Shown here piece by piece: positions 28,294 to 37,345 of a DNA stretch of 64,000 bases (position 1 is its first letter; each line of letters starts with the position of its first letter). Origin of the DNA: Pseudomonas fluorescens. GTDB taxonomy: Bacteria > Pseudomonadota > Gammaproteobacteria > Pseudomonadales > Pseudomonadaceae. The translations under genes and the position numbers were made by a program. The notes under the pieces were generated by a model, which had not been told where the DNA came from, did no database searches, and saw only the letters and a list, made by a program, of their open reading frames with translations. The DNA is taken from NCBI RefSeq assembly GCF_002837185.1, contig NZ_KZ477994.1:1-64000 (forward strand), read 5' to 3'.

Positions 28294-29793
28294 TTACACG
28301 AGTTGATAGCCTTGTTTTTGTGTGGCGCCATCCTCCGAGTGGTATTGACCTTCTTTGGCGAGTGCGCCGTCCTTGAATAGGCCGCCGGCATTACCGGCAC
28401 TTAACAATACCATGCCATCGGCATCGCCGGCCCGTTCTACGTATTTGATAGAGTGGGTGACACCCATACCTTCCAAAACGCTTTTTACTGTTCGGCCCGT
28501 CAGGTTGCGTTCCAGCGCTGCCTCGAAACTAAGGCCAAAGCCAGGTTCTGGAGGTTGAAGTTGTTGGCGTTTAATGTACGCGGCAAAAATGAAATTTGCA
28601 TCTTGGAGCAACCCATCATCATTGCCCGTGAATCGCGAGTTGTCTTCTGCCAGCTCAAGTTCGTCCCGCGACAGTTTTACCTCAACGCCGTCTCTGAAGG
28701 TGATGGCGTAAACATTGTCTGCATATTTTACGCTTGAAAAGACATCGGTAGGGCTTTGCCCGAACGTGTTCATTAATAGTTTTATGACATCTGCGTGAGT
28801 TGAGGTCTCACCTTCAAACATATAAGGTCTTGTCGTATAGAAGCCCAACATGGGGTCATCCGGTTTTTGTCCATTTCTTTTTTTGGACAGATCCGGGAGT
28901 TCGCCAAGTGCCTCAGGATTGCTGTTGGGGAGGGGCTCAAGCGTGAAGGTGCGGGGTTTCGGTGGGGAGCTTGGGGTCACAAGCGGAGGAGGCATAGAGG
29001 TATGCGGCTCCTTGAGGACAATAAAGCTTTCTATCCATTTCGGAGCGGATTTCTTCTGGCCGTAGCTGTCCATAAACCCTTCGCTTATCATGCCTCGTCT
29101 GTAGGGGAAGGGATTAGTTGCCGGCACGCCTACTTCGTTTTTAACGTCCTGAGACCATACCTGTTTCAATTGTGTGCCAAGCCCCAGGAGTTTCAAGGCT
29201 TGATGCCCCTGAATACCGTAATCAGAGGCTTGCAGCGTCGCGTTGAAGCTGCGTTTTCTGAGGTCATTGGAGTAGTCAATGTGTTGGACGTCATAGTGAT
29301 AATTAATGTGACGGCGTTTATTCATGACGGCGAATAGAAAGCGTGCATCTTTTAGCATGCCTTCGTCAGTGCCGGAAAACTTGGCATAGTGAGTGGCCAG
29401 TGCCAGTTCCTTATCGGTGATATGAAGTTTGAAGTTGTCCTTCATGGTTATGTTGTATCCATTCTCAGTTCGGGCCACCTCATCAAAGATACCCAGCGGG
29501 CTTTGGCCGAGCCCCGACATGGCCGCTTTAATCGGCCCCGCCCAATCATCGTGGTGGTCCCAATGATAAGAGGCATAAAATCCCGTCCAAATATCGCGGG
29601 GCGGTTCGCCTTTGTCCTTGTTGGACAAAAAATCAATACGCGCTGTATTGTTTGTCTGGGCGTTGGCGATGTGCAACTTCGTAGGTGCAGGAGTGTGAAC
29701 GTTTGAGTGTGTTGGTTTTGTCGCAGCGTTCCTGTGCTGGTAGCCGAACGCGATAGGTGAATGATGTCCAGCGTGTGAATTTATCGAATGCAT
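28294..29793 (-). CDS. putative effector with two degenerate copies of the neighbour's domain
   Basis: 499 residues from the ATG at 29793. The open frame extends 66 codons further but then crosses the hrp box, and both this and the neighbouring protein begin naturally with MH. The first acidic residue is Asp54, Ile is at position 4, and the head is His/Asn/Ser/Thr-rich, as in secreted effectors. Domain copy 1 (about 60-275) and copy 2 (about 320-499) are joined by a Pro-rich linker. The position of the neighbour's Cys75 is Asp82 in copy 1 and Ser in copy 2; the His is missing in both. Conserved parts are IKxxM, the ITMKD/ITFRD strand and the KELALA/DELELA helix. Function unknown. Confidence 0.65.
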   Translation of the reverse strand: MHSINSHAGHHSPIAFGYQHRNAATKPTHSNVHTPAPTKLHIANAQTNNTARIDFLSNKDKGEPPRDIWTGFYASYHWDHHDDWAGPIKAAMSGLGQSPLGIFDEVARTENGYNITMKDNFKLHITDKELALATHYAKFSGTDEGMLKDARFLFAVMNKRRHINYHYDVQHIDYSNDLRKRSFNATLQASDYGIQGHQALKLLGLGTQLKQVWSQDVKNEVGVPATNPFPYRRGMISEGFMDSYGQKKSAPKWIESFIVLKEPHTSMPPPLVTPSSPPKPRTFTLEPLPNSNPEALGELPDLSKKRNGQKPDDPMLGFYTTRPYMFEGETSTHADVIKLLMNTFGQSPTDVFSSVKYADNVYAITFRDGVEVKLSRDELELAEDNSRFTGNDDGLLQDANFIFAAYIKRQQLQPPEPGFGLSFEAALERNLTGRTVKSVLEGMGVTHSIKYVERAGDADGMVLLSAGNAGGLFKDGALAKEGQYHSEDGATQKQGYQLV

Positions 29794-29843
29794 TTCAACT
29801 GTCCCGGTATGAAAGTAAGCCGCTCTTTGTAGGGGCACTACCG

Positions 29844-29872
29844 TCAGTGGCAATGTCTGACTTTTCCGTTCC
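29844..29872 (-). promoter_or_regulatory. candidate hrp box (HrpL-type promoter)
   Basis: On the minus strand GGAACG, 16 bases, CCACTGA. The P. syringae HrpL consensus is GGAACC-N15/16-CCACNNA, so 10 of 11 fixed positions match; only the sixth base differs. It ends 51 bases before the proposed start of the 499-residue protein, a normal distance. The downstream 246-residue gene has no box of its own and is probably in the same transcript. Confidence 0.55.
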
Positions 29873-30038
29873 TGTCGTTTAGTGGGATGTCTGTGACAAG
29901 AGATAATCTTCAATTTTTTTGATGTAGGAGAATTCTCTGCGTAAGCGTTTTTTGCGTATTGTCGAAGAGGGCCGATATCGCGAATGAACAATGGCAGCCG
30001 AAGCTGCCACTGTGTCTGGTCGGAGCAGGAGAAAACGT

Positions 30039-31355
30039 TTAAAGGGTTAAGGTCAGGCGTTTGACCAGAGCGCCGGGCAACAAATTGGAGGATGTATTGC
30101 GCTGCCCATAGGTGCTGGCCGACAGCAGCAGTTCCCGTTCAACCGTCAACGCTTCAAGCTGTGAGCCCAGCAGGCTGTACACACTGTCATCAAAGCGCAT
30201 GGTGCTGACCGGTGCCTTGATCTCGCCGTCTTCCACCCAGAACGTGGCAAAGCGGGTCATGCCGGTCAGGCGCGCCGCCGGCAGGTCGGAATAGTTCAGG
30301 TACCACAGGTTGCTGATGTACAACCCGGTGCCCAATTGCTTGAGGATATCGGCCTGTGCCAGGTTGCCGGCGGCCATCTGCAGGGCGCTGGGGGACTCGT
30401 CGCTGCCGGCGCCGTTGGCACTGAGGCTATATTCGGCAGCGCTGCGCGAGTTGACCAGTTGACCGTCGGCGCGGCCCGTATTGATCAACCTGACATCGCT
30501 GCGTGGGTAGCCTTCTGGGGAAAAGGCCTGGCTCAGTGAGCCGCTGATCTGCTCGCTGACTGTCACCAGCGGGCTCAGGTGTTGTTCGCCGGCATACAGG
30601 CGTTGCAACGAGCTGCCTTTGCTGGCGATGGCCTGGGCGGAAAAACCGCCCCAGGTAACGATGCTGATGATCTCTTCGAGTGCCGCCGGAGCGAGGTAGG
30701 CGCGGTACTGTCCGGGCGCCAAGGGGTGCAGCGGTCGGCCCAGGAAATGGAGCTGGTCGCGGGCCTGTTGGACGCGCCGGGCGAACTCGGTACTGTCCCA
30801 GGTGTGCCCGGCGTAGCTGGCCTTGACCGCTTCGCCATTGGCGTGGAACAGGCTGAAGTCGAAGTTGAAGCTATTGGCCTGGTGCCAGCCGAACGCGCCG
30901 TCGGAGCTGGCGAAGCCACGGGTGATGGGACCGGCGGCATAGAACCCGACCAGGTCCACACCTTCGGCGGCCTGGCTGATGTCTTGCAGCACCTGGGCCA
31001 ACTCCGGCAGAGGCCGCAATTGTTCGTTGTGGCTGTGCCAGGCGTTGTGGTTCAGCAACAAATACGGGTCCGGTGGCAGCAACGGCAAGGTTTCACGCAG
31101 CTGCTGCAGGCCATCGGCCAGTCGCTGGCGATCCAGATCCGGTTCGCCGGACAGGGTGATGCCCAAGTCGGCGTGGCGACCATCGTTGATCAGCTTGAGG
31201 TTCAGGCTGGCCTGTTGCACTTGGCCGGCCTGGCGCACCTGTGCGTGGTTGAAACGCACGAATGCTGACGATTCATCCGCATAGCCGAGGTGAAATTGCT
31301 CCTTGTCGGTGACGGCCTGCTTGAGCCAGTCCACCAGTGCCTTGAAATTATTCAT
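30039..31355 (-). CDS. TldE/PmbA-family protein
   Basis: 438 residues. Sequence pattern of the TldD/PmbA family, metal-free partner type: it lacks the HExxxH motif found in its upstream neighbour. Landmarks: GFASSDGAFGWHQANSFNFDFSLF, GGFSAQAIASKGSSLQRLYAGEQ and the C-terminal YSLLGSQLEALTVEREL. Together with the TldD-like protein it should form a heterodimeric protease; in E. coli TldD/TldE trims unfolded peptides such as the microcin B17 leader and CcdA. The start overlaps the stop of the upstream gene by ATGA, indicating translational coupling. Confidence 0.87.
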   Translation of the reverse strand: MNNFKALVDWLKQAVTDKEQFHLGYADESSAFVRFNHAQVRQAGQVQQASLNLKLINDGRHADLGITLSGEPDLDRQRLADGLQQLRETLPLLPPDPYLLLNHNAWHSHNEQLRPLPELAQVLQDISQAAEGVDLVGFYAAGPITRGFASSDGAFGWHQANSFNFDFSLFHANGEAVKASYAGHTWDSTEFARRVQQARDQLHFLGRPLHPLAPGQYRAYLAPAALEEIISIVTWGGFSAQAIASKGSSLQRLYAGEQHLSPLVTVSEQISGSLSQAFSPEGYPRSDVRLINTGRADGQLVNSRSAAEYSLSANGAGSDESPSALQMAAGNLAQADILKQLGTGLYISNLWYLNYSDLPAARLTGMTRFATFWVEDGEIKAPVSTMRFDDSVYSLLGSQLEALTVERELLLSASTYGQRNTSSNLLPGALVKRLTLTL

Positions 31356-32797
31356 CAGGCGTCTCCCCCGAATACATCGACGTTACTGAATACACAGGCC
31401 GGTGAGGCATGGCCCACACGGATCACCTGGTTGGGCTCGCCCTTGCCGCAGTTCGGCGTGCCCAATACCTTGAAGGTGCTGGCATCGCCGACCGCGCTGA
31501 GGTTGCGCCAGAACTGTGCGGAAATGGCGCGGTAGTTGGGGTTCTTCACCACACCCTTGAGTTCGCCGTTTTCGATCAACTGGCCCCACTCACACCCGAA
31601 CTGGAACTTGTTGCGCGCATCGTCGATGGACCACGAACGGTTGGTGCTCATCAGGATGCCGTTTTCAATACCGCCCACCAGTTGCGCGAGGTTTTTATCG
31701 CCGGGCTCGATATTCAAGTTGGCCATGCGATCAATGGGCGGGCGGTTCCAGCCGCAAGCGCGGCTGTTGGCGACGCCTGGCAGGTTGGCGCGAAATTGCG
31801 ACAATGCGCCGCCCAGCGGCTTGAGCAGCAGACCTTCGCGGATCAGGAACTGCTTGCTGGCGCGGGTGCCGTCATCGTCATGGCTGTAGCTGGCAAGCTG
31901 TTCGGGGATGTCCGGGTCGAACGTCACGTTGAGCAGCGGTGAACCGTATTGCAGGTGGCCGAAGTCGCTGGCCTTCACAAAGCTGGTGCCGGCGTAGTTG
32001 CGTTCGTCGCCGAGGATGCGGTCCAGCTCCAGCGGATGGCCGATGGACTCGTGGATCTGCAGGATCATCTGGTCGGGCATCAGCAGCAGGTCACGCGGAC
32101 CCTGGGGCGTGTTCGGTGCCAGCAGCAGTTGCAGGGCCTCGTCGGCCACGCGCGGCGCGGCGCCGATCAGGCCGAAGCGGCTGATCACGTCAAATCCGCC
32201 TTGCTGGCCGAAGTTGCTGCCGCCGAGGGTGCGGGTCTGGCTGTCGTTGCCATCAAAGGCCGTGACATTGACGCCGGGGAACACAAAGCGCTGAGCCTGG
32301 CGCAATTGGGCGCCGGCCGTGTTGAGGTAGATCTGTTCGACAGTGGTCTGGCCCAGACTCACGTCCCAGCTCACCAGGCGCTCATCCCTGGGCACGGCAG
32401 CCGACTCATCGCCGAGCAGTTGGTAGCAGTCGCTCAGGGTGGGGAAAGGCCGGTCGAAGTCGGGTGAGAGGTAGTCGGCAACGTCACTGGAGACCGATTG
32501 CTCGCGCAGGTCGAGCAGGGCGTGGGGCAGGATCTGCCGGGCTTGCTGTTCGGCGCGCTCGAGAGCCGCCTGCAGGCCGGCCAGGGAAATATCGTTGGTT
32601 GCGGCGTAGGCTTCCACGCCGTTGAGGCGCACGGTGAGCATGGCGCCTTCGTCATGGCTCAGGTGGGGCGGTTCGGCGACGTTCTTGCGTACCGACAGGT
32701 ACCGGCCGGATTCGCGGACATAGCGCAGGGAGAAGAATTGGGCGTTGGTGCGCAGGGCACTGAAGTGTTTCTTGAGCGTGGCGTGGTGTTCGAACAT
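31355..32797 (-). CDS. TldD-family metallopeptidase
   Basis: 480 residues. The zinc motif HESIGH (HExxxH) is present at about residue 254, followed by PLELDRILGDERNYAGTSF. The C-terminal part has SIDDARNKFQFGCEWGQLIENGELKGVVKNPNY, typical of the family. It is the catalytic partner of the downstream PmbA-like protein, overlapping it by 4 bases. This pair is distinct from the canonical tldD/pmbA, which most pseudomonads carry elsewhere; whether it has its own substrate is unknown. Confidence 0.88.
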   Translation of the reverse strand: MFEHHATLKKHFSALRTNAQFFSLRYVRESGRYLSVRKNVAEPPHLSHDEGAMLTVRLNGVEAYAATNDISLAGLQAALERAEQQARQILPHALLDLREQSVSSDVADYLSPDFDRPFPTLSDCYQLLGDESAAVPRDERLVSWDVSLGQTTVEQIYLNTAGAQLRQAQRFVFPGVNVTAFDGNDSQTRTLGGSNFGQQGGFDVISRFGLIGAAPRVADEALQLLLAPNTPQGPRDLLLMPDQMILQIHESIGHPLELDRILGDERNYAGTSFVKASDFGHLQYGSPLLNVTFDPDIPEQLASYSHDDDGTRASKQFLIREGLLLKPLGGALSQFRANLPGVANSRACGWNRPPIDRMANLNIEPGDKNLAQLVGGIENGILMSTNRSWSIDDARNKFQFGCEWGQLIENGELKGVVKNPNYRAISAQFWRNLSAVGDASTFKVLGTPNCGKGEPNQVIRVGHASPACVFSNVDVFGGDA

Positions 32798-32895
32798 GGG
32801 GCCTTCCTTGTGGGCGGCTCAGCGCGGGCAGGCCAACAGAGTAGGCCGGGGCTGGGAGCTGATCAAGGGAGGTGGTTGTGTGTTGTTTGTTCGGG

Positions 32896-32981
32896 CCTCA
32901 TCGGGGGCAAGCCCCCTCCCACACTTGACCGCGTACTTCCTTTGGAACACGGTCGAATGTGGGAGGGGGCTTGCCCCCGAT
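32896..32981. repeat. REP pair
   Basis: Inverted REP pair between betA and the tldD-like gene, near the 3' end of the bet operon. Confidence 0.88.
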
Positions 32982-33002
32982 GCAGGCACCGCGGTGTATC
33001 AG

Positions 33003-34706
33003 TTACTGCGCAGTCGGCCCGACTTCACGCATCGGCTTGCTACGCACCGGCGCATCGCCGGCCACGTAGTAGTCGGCGGTGCTGCGCGGCAGTGGCTGGC
33101 GGCCACGGATCTTGTCGGCGATTTTCTCGGCGATCATGATCGTTGGTGCGTTCAGGTTGCCGGTGGTGATGATCGGCATGATCGACGCATCGACCACACG
33201 TAGGCCCTGCATGCCATGCACACGGCCTTCGTTATCCACTACCGCCATCTCGTCGGTGCCCATCTTGCACGAGCAGGACGGGTGGAACGCGGTTTCGGCG
33301 TGCTCGCGGATGAACTGGTCCAACTGCTCATCGGTTTGCACTTCAATACCTGGGCTGATTTCGCGGCCACGGTACGGGTCCAGCGCCGGCTGTTGCATGA
33401 TTTCACGGGTCAGGCGGATGCCGTCACGGAATTCCTGCCAGTCCTGTTCGGTGGCCATGTAGTTGAAGAGGATGCTCGGGTAGTCCCGTGGGTTCTTCGA
33501 CTTCAGTTGCACGCGGCCACGGCTCGGCGAACGCATGGAACCCATGTGCGCCTGGAAGCCGTGCTCTTTCACGCCGTTGCTGCCGTTGTAGTTAATGGCG
33601 ACGGGCAGAAAGTGGTACTGGATGTTCGGCCATTCGAATTCCGGGCGCGAACGGATAAAACCGCCGGCCTCGAACTGGTTGCTGGCGCCGATACCGGTGC
33701 CGTTGAACAGCCATTCGGCACCGATGGCCGGCTGGTTGTACCAGAGCAGCGAGGGGTACAGCGACACCGGCTGGGTGCAGGCGTATTGCAGGTACAGCTC
33801 AAGGTGATCCTGCAGGTTTTCGCCGACGCCTGGCAGGTCATGGACCACCGGGATGTCGAGGCTTTCCAGCAGCCTGGCCGGGCCGACGCCGGAGCGTTGC
33901 AGCAGTTGCGGCGACGCGATTGCGCCGCTGCACACCAGTACTTCTTTACGCGCACGGGCTTCAACACGCTCTTCAGCGGCGCCGATCAGGTAACGCACGC
34001 CGACCGCACGCTTGCCTTCAAACAGCACTTTGTCGGTGAGGGCGTGGGTGACGATGGTCAGGGTCGAACGCTTTTTAGCCGTGTCCAGGTAACCGCGCGC
34101 GGTGCTGGCGCGACGGCCATTGGGCGTGACGGTACGGTCCATCGGGCCGAAGCCTTCCTGCTGGTAGCCGTTCAAGTCTTCGGTACGCGGGTAACCGGCT
34201 TGTACGCCAGCCTCAACCATCGCGTGGAACAGCGGGTTGTTGCCGGCTTTGGGCGTGGTCACGCTGACCGGGCCGTCGCCGCCGTGGTAGTCGTTGGGGC
34301 CGATGTCGCGGGTTTCGGCCTTGCGGAAATACGGCAGGCAGTCCAGGTAGGTCCAGTCTTCCAGGCCCGGCAGCTTCGACCAGTTGTCGTAGTCCATGGC
34401 GTTACCACGGATGTAGCACATGCCGTTGATCAGGGAAGAACCCCCCAGGCCCTTGCCGCGACCGCACTCCATGCGGCGACCGTCCATGTGTGGCTCTGGA
34501 TCGGTTTCGTAGGCCCAGTTGTAGCGGCGGCCTTGCAGCGGGAAGGCCAGGGCGGCCGGCATCTGGGTACGGAAGTCGAGGCGGTAGTCCGGGCCACCGG
34601 CTTCCAGCAACAGGACGGTGACGCCTTCGTCTTCGGTCAGACGGGTGGCAAGGGTGTTGCCTGCTGATCCTGCGCCAACAATGATGTAGTCGTATTCTTG
34701 AGTCAT
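33003..34706 (-). CDS. betA: choline dehydrogenase
   Basis: 567 residues from the ATG at 34706 with GGAG upstream. A GMC-family flavoprotein: N-terminal FAD motif [19 protein letters not shown], then [20 protein letters not shown], and the C-terminal active-site region [13 protein letters not shown] with the catalytic His. It oxidises choline to betaine aldehyde at the membrane, feeding electrons to the respiratory chain. Third gene of betI-betB-betA. The gap to betB contains a large inverted repeat. Confidence 0.96.
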   Translation of the reverse strand: MTQEYDYIIVGAGSAGNTLATRLTEDEGVTVLLLEAGGPDYRLDFRTQMPAALAFPLQGRRYNWAYETDPEPHMDGRRMECGRGKGLGGSSLINGMCYIRGNAMDYDNWSKLPGLEDWTYLDCLPYFRKAETRDIGPNDYHGGDGPVSVTTPKAGNNPLFHAMVEAGVQAGYPRTEDLNGYQQEGFGPMDRTVTPNGRRASTARGYLDTAKKRSTLTIVTHALTDKVLFEGKRAVGVRYLIGAAEERVEARARKEVLVCSGAIASPQLLQRSGVGPARLLESLDIPVVHDLPGVGENLQDHLELYLQYACTQPVSLYPSLLWYNQPAIGAEWLFNGTGIGASNQFEAGGFIRSRPEFEWPNIQYHFLPVAINYNGSNGVKEHGFQAHMGSMRSPSRGRVQLKSKNPRDYPSILFNYMATEQDWQEFRDGIRLTREIMQQPALDPYRGREISPGIEVQTDEQLDQFIREHAETAFHPSCSCKMGTDEMAVVDNEGRVHGMQGLRVVDASIMPIITTGNLNAPTIMIAEKIADKIRGRQPLPRSTADYYVAGDAPVRSKPMREVGPTAQ

Positions 34707-34732
34707 CTGTACTCCGGGGGAGCTGCACGCTC

Positions 34733-34821
34733 CAAGCTTCAAGCTGCAAGAAAAAGCAGCGAGCGGTGTGGATGAGAGATGCGGCAAACGCCAACTGCTT
34801 TTACTTGCAGCTTGAAGCTTG
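34733..34821. repeat. large inverted repeat between betB and betA
   Basis: Two 27-base arms (34733-34759 and 34795-34821) are complementary apart from two adjacent positions and contain AAGCTTCAAGCTGCAAG and its complement. The 35-base loop has no evident feature. In the bet mRNA this would form a strong stem-loop just before the betA SD. Confidence 0.85.
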
Positions 34822-34835
34822 CCGCTAAAGGCTCA

Positions 34836-36308
34836 TCAGAAGACTGATGCGTACTCACCCAGTTCGACTTGCACGGACTTGATGCGCGTGAAGTTGTTCA
34901 GCGAGCTGATCCCGTTCTCACGGCCCACGCCCGATTGCTTGTAGCCGCCGACCGGCATCTTGGCGTCGGACTCGCCCCAGGCGTTGATCCAGCAGATACC
35001 CGCTTCCAGTTGATGAATCACGCGGTGGGCGCGGTTCAGGTCCTTGGTAACCAGGCCGGCTGCCAGGCCGAAGTCGGTGTCGTTGGCGCGACGGATCACT
35101 TCTTCTTCGGTTTCATAGGTGAGGATGCTCATCACCGGGCCAAAGATTTCTTCACGCACGATGGTCATGTCATCGGTGCAGTCGGTGAACACCGTCGGGG
35201 CCACGAAAGCGCCTTTGGCCAGGTCGCCGTCGGTCAGGCGATCGCCGCCGCACAGCAGGCGTGCGCCTTGCTCTTTGCCCTTGGCGATGTAGCCCAGCAC
35301 GCTTTCCATGTGGGCGAAGCTGACCAGCGGACCGAAGTTGGTGTTGTCGTCCTGCGGGTCGCCCACACGGATGCGCGCAACACGTTCAAGAATCTTGGCT
35401 TCGAACGCCGCTTGCAGGTGCTTGGGCACGAACACGCGAGTGCCGTTGGTGCAGACCTGGCCGGAGCTGTAGAAGTTGGCCATCATCGCGATGTCGGCGG
35501 CACGATCCAGGTCGGCGTCTTCGAACACGATCAGCGGGGACTTGCCGCCCAGTTCCATGGTCACTTCCTTGAGCGAGGAGCTCGAAGCGCTGGCCATGAC
35601 TTTCTTGCCGGTGTCGGTGCCGCCGGTGAACGAGACTTTCTCGATGCGCGGGTGCTCGGTCAGCCAGGTGCCGACTTCACGGCCGCTGCCGGTCAGTACG
35701 TTGAACACACCGGCCGGAACGCCGGCTTCGGTGTAGATCTCGGCCAGTTTCAGGGTGGTCAGCGAGGTGACTTCGCTGGGCTTGAAGATCATCGCGTTAC
35801 CGGCGGCCAGGGCCGGTGCGGATTTCCACAGGGCGATCTGGATCGGGTAGTTCCACGCGCCGATACCGGCGACCACACCCAGCGGCTCGCGGCGGGTGTA
35901 GACGAAGGAGGTATCGCGCAGCGGAATCTGCTCGCCTTCGATGGCCGGCACCAGGCCTGCGTAGTATTCCAGCACGTCGGCGCCGGTGACGATGTCGACG
36001 TACTTGGTTTCGGAGAAGGATTTGCCGGTGTCCAGGGTTTCCAGGGCGGCCAGCTCATCGTTGCGCTCGCGCAGGATGTCGACGGCGCGGCGCAGGATGC
36101 GCGAACGCTCCATGGCGGTCATGGCAGCCCAGATCTTCTGGCCTTTTTCGGCGCTGACCACGGCACGTTCAACGTCATCGAACGTGGCGCGTTGCACTTG
36201 GGCGAGAACTTCACCGTTAGCCGGGTTGATGGCTTCGAAGGTGGCATCGCTGCCAGCGTCGCTGTAACCGCCGTCAATGTAGAGTTTTTGCAGTTCGAAA
36301 CGGGCCAT
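34836..36308 (-). CDS. betB: betaine aldehyde dehydrogenase
   Basis: 490 residues from the ATG at 36308. Aldehyde dehydrogenase superfamily with [23 protein letters not shown], the catalytic Glu in [11 protein letters not shown] (preceded by KEVTM) and the catalytic Cys in [12 protein letters not shown]. It converts betaine aldehyde to glycine betaine with NAD(P)+. The fit to the BetB subfamily is close along the full length, and it lies between betI and betA. Confidence 0.97.
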   Translation of the reverse strand: MARFELQKLYIDGGYSDAGSDATFEAINPANGEVLAQVQRATFDDVERAVVSAEKGQKIWAAMTAMERSRILRRAVDILRERNDELAALETLDTGKSFSETKYVDIVTGADVLEYYAGLVPAIEGEQIPLRDTSFVYTRREPLGVVAGIGAWNYPIQIALWKSAPALAAGNAMIFKPSEVTSLTTLKLAEIYTEAGVPAGVFNVLTGSGREVGTWLTEHPRIEKVSFTGGTDTGKKVMASASSSSLKEVTMELGGKSPLIVFEDADLDRAADIAMMANFYSSGQVCTNGTRVFVPKHLQAAFEAKILERVARIRVGDPQDDNTNFGPLVSFAHMESVLGYIAKGKEQGARLLCGGDRLTDGDLAKGAFVAPTVFTDCTDDMTIVREEIFGPVMSILTYETEEEVIRRANDTDFGLAAGLVTKDLNRAHRVIHQLEAGICWINAWGESDAKMPVGGYKQSGVGRENGISSLNNFTRIKSVQVELGEYASVF

Positions 36309-36418
36309 AAAGTCCTCGCAAGTGCATAAGTGGTTGGCGTTAACCGCCGAAAAGTGAGCCATATGGGTGTGGCAACACTCTGCGGCAGCAGTTCAGGGGT
36401 TGAGCGGTTATGTGTGCT

Positions 36419-37012
36419 CTAACTCACCTGCTTGGCCAATTGGAAATCCATGTATTCGTAAGCGATCCGTTGCGCCTGTTCCGTGTCGAAAGCGTCTCCC
36501 GACAGGGCACCGCGCAACCACAAACCGTCGATCAGGGCTGCCAGGCCTCTGGCTGCTTTGCGTGCGTGCGGCAGCGGCAGCACTCGGCGGAACTGGCAGC
36601 ACAGGTTGGAATACAGACGTTGATCGTTGATCCGCTGCAACCTGTGCAATGACGGGTGATGCATGCTGGTGGCCCAGAAGGCCAGCCAGGTTTTCATTGC
36701 CGGTCCGTTGACCTGGCTGGCGTCGAAGTTGCCCTCGATGATCACCCGAAGGTGCGCCCGTGGGCTGTCGTCCTTCAACGCAAGCCTGCGTTCGTGGACG
36801 TTCTCGATCAGCACATTCATCAAGTACCGCATCGTTGCGGCGATCAGGCCGTTCTTGTCCTGAAAGTAGTGACTGATGATGCCGTTCGAGACGCCGGCCA
36901 AGCGGGCGATCAGCGCAATGCTCGCATCGCCCATTCCGACCTGATCGATCGCCGTCAGCGTGGCTTCGATCAACTGCTGGCGGCGTATGGGTTGCATACC
37001 GACCTTGGGCAT
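36419..37012 (-). CDS. betI: TetR-family repressor BetI
   Basis: 197 residues. N-terminal TetR helix-turn-helix ([27 protein letters not shown]) and the characteristic start [19 protein letters not shown]. BetI represses the bet genes and is relieved by choline. Its probable operator is the perfect 20-base palindrome at 37083-37102. It heads the betIBA operon and is divergent from betT. Confidence 0.95.
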   Translation of the reverse strand: MPKVGMQPIRRQQLIEATLTAIDQVGMGDASIALIARLAGVSNGIISHYFQDKNGLIAATMRYLMNVLIENVHERRLALKDDSPRAHLRVIIEGNFDASQVNGPAMKTWLAFWATSMHHPSLHRLQRINDQRLYSNLCCQFRRVLPLPHARKAARGLAALIDGLWLRGALSGDAFDTEQAQRIAYEYMDFQLAKQVS

Positions 37013-37345
37013 GTAGCACCTCTCCTTTGGCCTGCCGACAGGCGATCCACGTCCGTCGGCTTGAAGGCCAGTCTATTTTGTTTTGATTGAACGTTCAATC
37101 AACAAAGAATAAGCTCTGCGACAAATGGTCGCTGCCTACAGATATTTCCTACCTGGGAGCCGCGACCTCTGACACCTGCTAAAACCCCTGAAACAGGCCG
37201 TATCAGGGCCTGGGCCGCGCTTTGGCGGGGTTCGGGATTTTCGGGATGTCTTTATAACACCCGTCCGTCGACTGCCGAAAAATCGATGTCCCGGGATAAC
37301 CGTTGCCTTGTGTTTCTCTCTCGCACTGCCCGGAGCATCTGCGCC
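37013..37345. other. betI-betT divergent control region
   Basis: 333 bases without a gene. It contains the BetI palindrome near betI and, 26 bases further, GTCGCTGCCTACAGATATTTCC at 37128-37149 (split: GTCGCT, GCC, TACAGAT, ATTTCC). The last part resembles TACAGATTTTTCC upstream of sdaB at about 42691, so a shared activator site is possible. Confidence 0.5.
37083..37102. promoter_or_regulatory. BetI operator
   Basis: Perfect palindrome TTGATTGAACGTTCAATCAA, 70 bases before betI and 243 before betT. The TGAACGTTCA core is typical of TetR-family sites and of BetI sites in particular. Confidence 0.85.
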
